A DNA stretch of 64,000 nucleotides from an uncultured Methanobrevibacter sp. Its GTDB lineage: Archaea; Methanobacteriota; Methanobacteria; Methanobacteriales; Methanobacteriaceae. Below the pieces are notes generated by a model that ran no database searches, was not told where the DNA came from, and saw only the letters and a list, made by a program, of their open reading frames with translations. Both the position numbers and the translations under genes were made by a program. Of this stretch, positions 27,068-35,426 are shown piece by piece. The DNA lies in NCBI RefSeq assembly GCF_937881195.1, contig NZ_CALGFC010000032.1, positions 62,001-126,000 of the forward strand. The letters are read 5' to 3'. Every line of letters starts with the position of its first letter. Within the stretch, counting starts at the first letter, position 1.

Positions 27068-28393
27068 ATGATATATGACACAATAATAGAAATCATCATA
27101 ATACTCATTTTAATAGTTTTAAATGGAGTATTGGCTATGTCAGAACTTGCAATCGTATCTTCTAGAAGGAGTAAATTGCAACAAATGGCAAATAATGGTA
27201 AAAAACATGCTAACACAGTCATAGAATTAATAGATGACCCTAATCAATTTTTATCTACAATACAAATTGGAATTACACTTATTGGTATTTTAGCAGGTGC
27301 TTTTGGTGGTGCAACATTAGCAGAACCCCTATCTCAAAATTTAACTTTCTTAGGAAGTTATGCTAGTGTAATTAGTGTTATAATTGTTGTTTTAATAATA
27401 ACATATTTATCTTTAGTAATTGGAGAACTAGTTCCAAAAAGAATAGCATTAAATAACCCTGAAAATATTGCTGTAAGTTTAGCTAAATACATGAAGATTC
27501 TTTCTAAAATTTGTGGACCCTTAGTTAAAATATTAAGCTCTTCAACAAATTTCATTTTAAAAATTATAGGTTCAAAGGAATCAAAAGAAAGTGTAGTCAC
27601 TGAAGATGAAATAAAGATGTTAATTGAAGAAGGACTAGAAGATGGAACAATTGAAAAAGAAGAAGAAGATATAATTAAAAGAGTTTTCCGTCTTGATGAT
27701 CAAAAAGTAGATATGCTTATGACTCCAAAAAATGAGATTATATGGATAGATCTTGAAGAAAGTTTAGAAGAGTCAAAAAGAAAGATTATAGAAAGTGAAA
27801 GGTCGATATTTCCAGTAGCTGAAGGAGATCTAGATAATTTGTTAGGAGTTGTACAATCTAAGGATATACTCAGCTCAATTTTTAAAGAAGAAAATCTTAA
27901 TATTAGAAATTATCTAAAAAAACCATTAATTGTGCCAGAAAATCTTCCTTCATTGGATATATTAAAATTATTTAAAGAAAATCTTGAATATGTCCATATT
28001 GCTATTGTTGTTGATGAATATGGTAGTGTAGAAGGTTTAATTACTTTAAACGATATATTAGAAGGCATAGTTGGAGACATTCCAGGAATAGATGAAATGG
28101 ATGAGCCTACAGCTATCCAGAGAACAGATGGTTCATGGTTAATAGATAGTGGTTATTCTGTTGATAGATTTAAGGAATTATTTAAAATTGAAGACCTATA
28201 CGAAGATGAAGGAAATTTTACCACATTAGCAGGTTTTATTCTTAGTTATCTTAACAAAATACCTGAAACAGGGGAAACATTTAGTTGGAAGAACTTTGAT
28301 TTTGAAATAGTTGATATGGATGGGCATCATATTGATAAAGTATTAGTCTTAAAAAAAGACATAGAACCCCCTAAAGAAGAAGAAGGAGTATAA
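27068..28393 (+). CDS. CNNM/HlyC-type membrane protein with CBS domains
   Basis: A 441-aa protein with the DUF21 transmembrane domain (about 1-195; NGVLAMSELAIVSSRRSKLQ near the N-terminus), a paired CBS domain (about 215-335; LMTPKNEIIWID, VVDEYGSVEGLITLNDILEG) and a C-terminal CorC/HlyC domain. CNNM/CorC proteins are linked to Mg2+ or Na+ transport; many are annotated hemolysin-like. Single gene. The CBS pair suggests adenine-nucleotide control. Confidence 0.92.
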   Translation: MIYDTIIEIIIILILIVLNGVLAMSELAIVSSRRSKLQQMANNGKKHANTVIELIDDPNQFLSTIQIGITLIGILAGAFGGATLAEPLSQNLTFLGSYASVISVIIVVLIITYLSLVIGELVPKRIALNNPENIAVSLAKYMKILSKICGPLVKILSSSTNFILKIIGSKESKESVVTEDEIKMLIEEGLEDGTIEKEEEDIIKRVFRLDDQKVDMLMTPKNEIIWIDLEESLEESKRKIIESERSIFPVAEGDLDNLLGVVQSKDILSSIFKEENLNIRNYLKKPLIVPENLPSLDILKLFKENLEYVHIAIVVDEYGSVEGLITLNDILEGIVGDIPGIDEMDEPTAIQRTDGSWLIDSGYSVDRFKELFKIEDLYEDEGNFTTLAGFILSYLNKIPETGETFSWKNFDFEIVDMDGHHIDKVLVLKKDIEPPKEEEGV

Positions 28394-28597
28394 TAAATAT
28401 TAATAATTTTAATTATATAAAAAAAATATTGGAATAAAAATGCCAATAAAATAATAGAGAAAATATTTAAAAAAAATTTTAATATTAATAAAAATTCAAT
28501 AGTGAAAAATTTAATGATAAAAAATTTATTAAAATGATAAATCTAAAATATTATAAATATTAATTTTTAATAAATATAAAAAGTAGTTTATTAATAT

Positions 28598-29455
28598 TTA
28601 ACTATTACTAATAAGGTCAGTTATCTCACAAGCTTTACATATTAGCCCAGAACATGGTTCTCCACATTTTTTACATTCATTAATATTATTTTTTTGAGTT
28701 TTTATGTCTAAAATCATTTTTTTAAATGATTCCATTATATTTTCTTTGGTTCCGGGATTTTTAGATTCTATTTTATTAAGAAAATTTTTCGTTTTTCCTC
28801 TGAGAGATATATTAGAATAAGGACACTCATCAAAATGGATGTTAATATTGTTCATTACTGCCCAAATCCCAACATCTTTTTCTGATGTATTCCATAAGGG
28901 TTTAATTCTTGGAATAAGTTTTGGATGTATCATACTAAGCATTGGGCCAAATTTAGAGAATTTAATTGTATCCGCCCTGGAAAAACTCATTAAAAAAGAT
29001 TGAATCTCATCATCAAGATTATGTCCTGTTGCAATTTTATCTGCACCAATTTCAAATGCTGTTTTGTTTAAAATACTTCTCCTAAAAACTCCACAGGGAA
29101 TACATGCACTTTTAAAATGATGGTAAATATTATCTAATTTAAATCCTACCTCTTCACTAAAAGATTTTTGTATAAGTTCTACATCAAGCTTTTCTGCATT
29201 TTTTATAGCAGACTCAATTCCATGTTTTCTATAACCGTCAATACCTTCATCAACCGAAATAGCAGTCAAATCAAAATCAATATTTGAATCATTTTGGTAT
29301 TTAACTAAAGCATATAATGTTAAAACACTATCTTTTCCACCAGAAAGAGCAACGGCAATATTATCTCCATTATCAATAAGATTATATTGATTTATGAGTT
29401 TTTCTATTTTAGAAAATATTTTTTTATTAAATTCTTCTTTCTTTAAAATAGTCAT
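28598..29455 (-). CDS. tRNA 2-thiolation enzyme, TtcA/Ncs6 (TIGR00269-like) family
   Basis: A PP-loop ATPase (285 aa) that probably adenylates and thiolates a tRNA uridine. ALSGGKDSVL (about 36-45) is the PP-loop, CIPCGVFRR (Cys118, Cys121) carries the catalytic cysteines, and GHNLDDE is at 144-150. A C-terminal zinc ribbon CKKCGEPC...CKACE is present. Family members usually also have an N-terminal CxxC zinc finger; here the protein begins directly with MTILKKEEFNKKIFSKI, and nothing like the finger is encoded upstream. Start chosen for its GGTGAT site. Confidence 0.85.
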   Translation of the reverse strand: MTILKKEEFNKKIFSKIEKLINQYNLIDNGDNIAVALSGGKDSVLTLYALVKYQNDSNIDFDLTAISVDEGIDGYRKHGIESAIKNAEKLDVELIQKSFSEEVGFKLDNIYHHFKSACIPCGVFRRSILNKTAFEIGADKIATGHNLDDEIQSFLMSFSRADTIKFSKFGPMLSMIHPKLIPRIKPLWNTSEKDVGIWAVMNNINIHFDECPYSNISLRGKTKNFLNKIESKNPGTKENIMESFKKMILDIKTQKNNINECKKCGEPCSGLICKACEITDLISNS

Positions 29456-29650
29456 GATAATCACCGTTATAAAAAAAATATTTTTAATTAAATGTATTTG
29501 TATTAAAAATACCAAAAATAAATGCATTAATATAAATAATACCACAAAATTATAATGTCATTAAAATTATATTTATAATTATTACCAATATATCAAAAAT
29601 ACACTAATCTAATCCAAAAAATATTATAAATAATATTTTTAATTCAAAAC

Positions 29651-30778
29651 TTAATTTAATAATCTTTTTAAATTCAAAGTTTTATCCAAAAGCTCATCAT
29701 TTAAGTATTTTTTATTAATATATTTATCATATATAGCTAACCTTTCTTTGAGACTTAAGCCGACTTCTTTTGTTAATTCATGCATATGATTAATTTCAGG
29801 CCAAGGAGACTCTGGATTAACATAATCCTTACTAACAGGAGAGATTCCTCCCCAATCATCAGCACCACATAATAAAAACATCTGATTTGTTTCATGATTA
29901 AGATTTGGTGGAACTTGAATAGAAACATTCTGAAACAATAATTTAGCTACTGAAACTGTCCTAATCATGTCTAAAACAGAAGGTTCTTTGTTTTTTTCCA
30001 TTGGAATTCCCTTTTTAGATCTAAAATTTTGAATAATAATTTCTTGTATATGCCCATATTTATTATTCAATTCTTTTATTTTCAAGAGAGAATTAGCAAT
30101 TTCTTCTTTTGTTTCACCAATTCCAATTAATATTCCTGTTGTATAGGGGATTTTTAGGCTTCCTGCATCATCAATAGTTTTAATTCTAATTTTAGGATCT
30201 TTTCCAGGACTATTTATATGTGCATCCATACTTTTAAGCCGATCAGATGAATTTTCAAGCATCATACCCATTGAAACATTCACTTCTTTTAGTGACTTCA
30301 TTTCATTATAACTTAAAACACCAGCATTAGTATGAGGAAGAAGATTTGTATTTTTTATTGTGGATTCACAAATATCATAAATATATTCATTCATATTTTC
30401 AAAGCCTTTTTCCCTTAAAGCATTCATTACCACTTTTTCTTGATCTGCTTGTTCTCCAAAAGTGAATAAAGCTTCTTTACATCCATATCTTTCTGCATTT
30501 TTTAGTTGATAAATGACTTCTTTTTTATCTTTAAGAATAATTGCATTTTTATCATTAGGATCTTTTCTAAATGTGCAGTAGCCACAATAATTTCTACATA
30601 TCTCTGTTAAAGGAATAAAAACATTTTTAGAATAAGTAATAATATTATTCTCTCTTTTTGAATTAGCAATTCTCATTAAATCAATGATATCATTTTGTTT
30701 AGTGTTTAAAAGAGTTAAAATCTCATTTTTATTTAATTTTCCTTTTTCTAAATTAGAATCACAAATATCAGAAATCAT
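29651..30778 (-). CDS. cofG: 7,8-didemethyl-8-hydroxy-5-deazariboflavin synthase subunit CofG
   Basis: Radical SAM half (375 aa) of FO synthase; with CofH it makes the chromophore of coenzyme F420 from tyrosine and a flavin precursor. The cluster motif CRNYCGYCTF has Cys61, Cys65 and Cys68. MGMMLENSS and TTGILIGIGETKEE (about 203-216) match CofG, as does the C-terminal ADDWGGISPVSKDYVNPE. cofH is not in the window. Confidence 0.95.
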   Translation of the reverse strand: MISDICDSNLEKGKLNKNEILTLLNTKQNDIIDLMRIANSKRENNIITYSKNVFIPLTEICRNYCGYCTFRKDPNDKNAIILKDKKEVIYQLKNAERYGCKEALFTFGEQADQEKVVMNALREKGFENMNEYIYDICESTIKNTNLLPHTNAGVLSYNEMKSLKEVNVSMGMMLENSSDRLKSMDAHINSPGKDPKIRIKTIDDAGSLKIPYTTGILIGIGETKEEIANSLLKIKELNNKYGHIQEIIIQNFRSKKGIPMEKNKEPSVLDMIRTVSVAKLLFQNVSIQVPPNLNHETNQMFLLCGADDWGGISPVSKDYVNPESPWPEINHMHELTKEVGLSLKERLAIYDKYINKKYLNDELLDKTLNLKRLLN

Positions 30779-30968
30779 ATAATTAACCTTATAATCTAAA
30801 TCAACTTAAAATCAAATTAAATCAAATATGATTTAATTTGAATAAAATTAAACTAAATAAAACAAAAAATAAACTTAATTAATAAATAAAATAAAGAAGT
30901 GGTTCAAAAACTTGAATAATTCGCTTATAAAACATTTAAATAAAGTTTAATTATTGAATTCGTAAAAA

Positions 30969-31412
30969 TCAATCTTTTTCATCATCAGAAACTACAACTT
31001 CTACAAATAATGGACCCACATCAGCTTTATCTTTCCAGGTAACTATAAATACTCCGGAATGAGTTAAATTCATTAATTTAAATTTAACAAATAAATTCAT
31101 AGCTTCTAAAGATTTTGTCATCCTGAGTATGCCATTAGAATCAGTATCTCCTTGTACAGAAACATTAGCCCTTATTTGTTCATCCATCCTATTTATAAGT
31201 TTTCCAGCTTCTTCAGATACAACATCTATTTCATTTCCTTGAAGTATATCTTTTAATTCATCTAATTTTGATTCTATTTCATCAATAGAAATATTTTTTG
31301 GGGATCTTCCCCTAACAATTAGAATTCTATCAGTATCTAAAGCAGCCCGTGATCCATCAAAAGCTTCAAAAAATCCCATTACTTGTCCTGCAATTTTATG
31401 CAATTTAACCAT
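30969..31412 (-). CDS. Conserved archaeal protein, possibly DUF2120
   Basis: A 147-aa soluble protein starting MVKLHKIAGQVMGFFEAFDG. It has a Thr/Arg-rich DTDRILIVRGRSP (about 26-38), a predicted helix with KLDELKDIL, and a C-terminal SGVFIVTWKDKADVGPLFVE strand region. I tentatively link it to DUF2120, a methanogen family of unknown function. Alone in its transcription unit between cofG and mptA. No catalytic motif recognised. Confidence 0.6.
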   Translation of the reverse strand: MVKLHKIAGQVMGFFEAFDGSRAALDTDRILIVRGRSPKNISIDEIESKLDELKDILQGNEIDVVSEEAGKLINRMDEQIRANVSVQGDTDSNGILRMTKSLEAMNLFVKFKLMNLTHSGVFIVTWKDKADVGPLFVEVVVSDDEKD

Positions 31413-31882
31413 TAAATCACTCTTTATTTAATTTATATTTATTATATTATAATTTAATTTATTAAAAGTTTTATTAATTTCAATTAATATTTGCATTATT
31501 AATTTATTTAATAGTTTATTAATTAATTTATAATTAACTACTATTAGTTCATTTAATTTATTAAATAATATTATTCATTATACTATCAATTAGATAATTT
31601 ATTTATTAGATAATCTATTTATTAGATAATCTATTTATTAGATAATTTATTTATATATATTTTATTAAATAAATAAAAAATTTATAAAAAAATCTATAAG
31701 AAATTTATAAAAAATTTATAAAAAATTCAGATAAATGAGTAAAAAACAAAAATAATAATTTATAAAAAAATTAATTTAAAATTTGAGGAATTGTTAAGCA
31801 GTAAAACCCCAAAAAACATATATAGATAAATTTTTTTATATATAGCTCACATATAAACAAAATCTTAGAAGATAAATTTCTA
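31413..31882. repeat. Spacer with four 16-bp tandem repeats
   Basis: TTAGATAATYTATTTA occurs four times head to tail at 31590-31653; copies 1 and 4 have T and copies 2 and 3 have C at the variable position. The remaining AT-rich DNA, including a C-rich island ACCCC near 31806, lies 3' of mptA and upstream of the DUF2120-like gene. No spacers separate the repeats, so it is not a CRISPR. Confidence 0.7.
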
Positions 31883-32821
31883 TCAATTATCTTCTATTTC
31901 TGCTTTTAATTCACCCATAGTTGAAATTTTCTCTGCAAATGCATTATGTCTATGAATACTCTCCTCATTTACCTGACGAACTGTTACTAAAGTATCATCT
32001 GGAAGATGAGAATAATTTTGAATAATTTTCTCAACCATGTTTCTAACGCAATCTTCAACAAATCCTGGTTTTTTATGGGCTTGCATGACAATAGCATTCT
32101 CATCAGGCCGTTTAAGAAGTTCACATACTGGAGAACTCATAGAATCCTCAATGATTTGGATTATATCTTCTCCACGAACAACATGATGCTCTGGAACTTC
32201 TATTATTACTGTTCCAATTCCTCTTTGATTATGTGAAGCAAAAGTAACAGTATCTAAAACTTTTTTAGTGGTTTCCTCATCTAAGAACTCCAATAGCTTA
32301 GAACGATCAGCTTCCATTACAGACTCCTGTGCACATGGACAAACAGTCATTCCAACAACTTCTGCACCAATACTTTTCCTTATATTAAATTCACCATTTT
32401 TTCTATATCCAACAGCTTTTGCTATAAGTTTTGTCATTTCTTGAGTTTTGTTTTCTGTGACTGGTGATTTTTTAACAAACATAAAATCACTGATCATTCT
32501 TACTTCAGCCACTTTAGCATATTTGTGTTTTTCCATCATTGTTTTGACGATTTCAGCACATAATGATTCAATCTCAACAGAACTTTTATTTACAACTTCT
32601 TCTACAACTTCACTAATAGCTTCTGGACTTCGAGACATGTGAATACCACGTTGATCACTTGGAAGATCTACAAAAGCATCAAATTTAGGAATAAGAACTA
32701 TTGGTCTTTTTTGACCTCTTTCTATTTTTAAAAGTTTTTTTACTCCAGTAACTCCAACACGAGTTAAATGAACTGGGATTTTAGGCATATTATCTTGTGT
32801 ATCTGGGAAACAAACTACCAA
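31883..32821 (-). CDS. mptA: GTP cyclohydrolase MptA
   Basis: Fe(II)-dependent GTP cyclohydrolase of the FolE2-like type (312 aa); it opens GTP to 7,8-dihydroneopterin 2',3'-cyclic phosphate, the first step of methanopterin synthesis. IPVHLTRVGVTGVKKL (about 15-30), LIPKFDAFVDLP (43-54), GIHMSRSPE and VCPCAQES are family motifs. I chose a TTG start (MVVCFPDTQD) because it has a GGTG site at good distance and matches the N-terminus of homologues; a GTG four codons upstream would destroy that site. Confidence 0.92.
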   Translation of the reverse strand: MVVCFPDTQDNMPKIPVHLTRVGVTGVKKLLKIERGQKRPIVLIPKFDAFVDLPSDQRGIHMSRSPEAISEVVEEVVNKSSVEIESLCAEIVKTMMEKHKYAKVAEVRMISDFMFVKKSPVTENKTQEMTKLIAKAVGYRKNGEFNIRKSIGAEVVGMTVCPCAQESVMEADRSKLLEFLDEETTKKVLDTVTFASHNQRGIGTVIIEVPEHHVVRGEDIIQIIEDSMSSPVCELLKRPDENAIVMQAHKKPGFVEDCVRNMVEKIIQNYSHLPDDTLVTVRQVNEESIHRHNAFAEKISTMGELKAEIEDN

Positions 32822-32833
32822 CTGTAACACCAC

Positions 32834-33241
32834 AGTAAATATAATTCAATTTCATGAATATGGATAAAATAATTATTCATGAATAGCTAAAAATTTAATC
32901 AAATAAAAAAATTTACAAAAAATTATAAAATTTTATAAAATTTTATAAATATATACAAACTTTAAACATTGAAAATTACATACTTTTTATATAGAGTTTA
33001 TATGTATATTCCATATATTTATTTTCCATGTTTATTTTCTAAATTTATTTTCTAAATATATAATTCCATATTTATAATATTATAATCTTTGTACAAATAA
33101 TCATTTAAAACTATCTAAAAAATAGTATATTATAAAAATTATCAAACTAAAAATGAAATATGAACATTTAACTCATTATTAATATTTTGATAAAAATATT
33201 AAAAATTTAATAACAAATTAATATTAAGAACATCCCTAGAA
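32834..33241. other. Gene-free AT-rich spacer between taw2 and mptA
   Basis: No coding character and no stable fold. TTTATTTTCTAAA and related runs are repeated near 33020-33065. It contains the mptA promoter, with TATA-like sequences but none that stands out. Confidence 0.5.
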
Positions 33242-34012
33242 TTAATAGATTCTTGCATCAACAACACAATGTACTACTCCGGGAGAGTATTTTTTTATAA
33301 TCCTATTGCCAATTATTTCTACTTCTCGATTCTTAGCAATTAACTTAATTCTTTTTATAGGGCGAGTGTTCATCAATTTTTCTGGAACAGTTTCATGATA
33401 ATGTATAATTCCACCAGAATTTAGCGAATTGATAGCAGGAGATAAAAAATTATGTGTTGTCTTAACATATCCCATTAAAATTCTATCAGCAGATATATTA
33501 GGAGTTATTTCAGCAGAATCTCCCAAAATAGGCTTAATTACATCATAACCCAAATTTTGATGGGATTTTTTGTTAATTTTATTTAAAGATATATTTTCAT
33601 TAAGATAATAATAAGATTCTGGATTTATTTCTATGGAATAAACTTTTCTGGGGTTAGAATGAAATGCGAGAGGTATTGAAAAATAACCAATTCCTGCAAA
33701 CATGTCCAAAACAATTTCATCATCTTCCACAAGATTTGAAATCCTCATTCGCTCATTAGTATTACCCTTTGACCACATCACCTTAGATATATCTAATTTA
33801 AATAAACAACCATTTTCTTTATGAATAGTTTCAGTTGATTTACTACCTGCTAAAATTTCAACAGAAGGTTTTCTCATTTTTCCATTGATAGATTTAATTT
33901 TAGCTATAGTATCGACATTATGTTCTTTTAAAAGATCATTTAAATTATTATAATATTCTAATTCTAAATTATCATCAATTATTAGTATTTTGCCAATTTT
34001 CTTCCATTTCAT
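33242..34012 (-). CDS. taw2: Taw2/TYW2-type tRNA(Phe) wybutosine aminocarboxypropyltransferase
   Basis: A class I AdoMet enzyme (256 aa) related to Trm5 that transfers the 3-amino-3-carboxypropyl group to imG-14 at position 37 of tRNA(Phe). VLDMFAGIGYFSIPLA (about 101-116) binds AdoMet. RILMGYVKTTHNFL (177-190) has MGYV where Trm5 methyltransferases have an N-L-P/N-P-P-type motif, which supports Taw2 over Trm5. Stands alone. Confidence 0.88.
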   Translation of the reverse strand: MKWKKIGKILIIDDNLELEYYNNLNDLLKEHNVDTIAKIKSINGKMRKPSVEILAGSKSTETIHKENGCLFKLDISKVMWSKGNTNERMRISNLVEDDEIVLDMFAGIGYFSIPLAFHSNPRKVYSIEINPESYYYLNENISLNKINKKSHQNLGYDVIKPILGDSAEITPNISADRILMGYVKTTHNFLSPAINSLNSGGIIHYHETVPEKLMNTRPIKRIKLIAKNREVEIIGNRIIKKYSPGVVHCVVDARIY

Positions 34013-35426
34013 TTTATCTATTTATATCCATTTTCAATTTATTTATTATAATATTATTAAATTTATTATTATTCAAAATATATTAATTATATTATTTATT
34101 CAATAAAATATATTATTAATTATAATTTATTTAATTGATTTAATTTAAAAAACTATTTATTAAAAAATCCATTTAGTTTTATTTTGATATTAAATATTAA
34201 TTAATAATTTAATATTAAATTAATAATTTAACCACAAATATAAGATTACAAAAGAGTTTTAAAACTATACAACTAGCAAAAAGTAATACTTTTTAGGATT
34301 TTTTTTAAAATAGTCAATTATTAATGATTTATCATTAAAAAAAGAGATTATTAAGACAAATAAAAGAAATATTGTGTTAAAAAAGAAAAAAAATAATTAT
34401 TATCAAAGAATAAGTTCAATCCTCTGGATTTTACCAATGTGGAGTGTATATGAGTGTGAAAATGCCCAGAGGACGAATTATGAACTTTTTCCTTATATTG
34501 CATTAGCAAATATACTTATAGTAATACTAGTATAAAAAGCTTTCTTTAGTAATACTTTTTTGAATTTTTTTAAAAAGATATTTTTTATGAAAAAACATAT
34601 AATCATTGAGTAATTATTAATCTTATTTAAATAATAACAATATATTGCATTAGAGGGTATTTTCGGGAATAAAATTTTCAAAGTATTAAAAAAATTACAA
34701 GATACAAAAAACAAACATCAAATTTATTAAATATTAAAATTATTTTATTTTAATTCAATGTGTTCTTAAATCTATATTCTATATGTCCTATGAAAAAATT
34801 TTAAGAATATTTTTAATAATACTTTCTAATGTAATACTTTCTAATGCTAAAATTTTAAAGATAGATATAAAATTAATTAGTAAATTGAGATAATATAATT
34901 TTTAGTCCAGTTTAAGTTTATAAAAAAGTTTAAATCATCATAAAACTAATTTTAATTATTATTAAAAGGATAAACCAATTTATTTTTAATAAATATCCAA
35001 TTTTAATGAATATTATCGATAATTATCATATTTTATTAGATATTATTAATAATAATTCCATTTTAGTAAATATTATCAACAAATATATTAATTTAAGAAA
35101 TATTTTAATTCTTTTAGTTAATATAGGTTAATTTTATATAGTAGAAATTAGAAAGAAAATAGACATCATTTATAGATTGTAAATGGATAATTTTTATATT
35201 CATATTTTATCATATTTTGTTTTTCTTATTGTATTAATTTTTAAAATCATTGATCATTGTTTAATAATATCAAAAAATCTATAATATGCCTTAAAATTAA
35301 TATTAAATAAATTTAAAAACATTTAAAAAAAAAATGAAAGATTATAATAATTTTAAAATAATAGCTAAATAAAAATTATTCAATTTTTAGATTATTTTTT
35401 ATTATATTAAGAAAAGGGATTAGTAA
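34013..35426. other. 1.4-kb gene-free region around a structured RNA candidate
   Basis: The longest stretch without a credible gene. A minus-strand frame at 34493-34714 is Phe/Lys/Ile/Asn-rich and lacks any family signature or ribosome-binding site, so I reject it. The region contains the RNA candidate at 34405-34490, three AGTA-N-TACT palindromes, and degenerate repeats of about 40 bp near 34990-35110 (ATTTTAATGAATATTATC variants). The plus-strand end holds the yhgE promoter. Confidence 0.6.
34390..34490 (-). ncRNA. Structured small RNA candidate
   Basis: A GC-rich island in very AT-rich DNA. Perfect outer stem AAGTTCA/TGAACTT (34412-34418 with 34481-34487) encloses a perfect 8-bp stem TCCTCTGG/CCAGAGGA (34420-34427 with 34466-34473), with a 1 by 7 asymmetric internal loop between them. 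Inside, ATTTT/AAAAT (34428-34432 with 34459-34463) and a small CCA/TGG hairpin can form. The minus strand is preferred: TATAAGTATA (34511-34520) lies about 25 bp before the 5' end, and the RNA is followed by a long T tract (34381-34393). It matches no RNA family that I recognise. The strand is not certain. Confidence 0.55.

Noticed and set aside
31590..31653. Short regular repeats that might suggest a CRISPR array
   Set aside because: Units are 14-43 bp, directly adjacent with no unique spacers, and no cas genes are in the window. The same applies to the other arrays.
34412..34424. GTTCAATCC in the RNA candidate as a tRNA T-arm
   Set aside because: The string resembles a T-loop but no acceptor stem, D-arm or anticodon arm can be built around it, and it pairs better in the two nested stems.
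34493..34714. Minus-strand 73-codon open frame in the large spacer
   Set aside because: Composition is Phe/Ile/Lys/Asn-rich as expected of translated AT-rich DNA, there is no ribosome-binding site or family signature, and it overlaps the RNA promoter.
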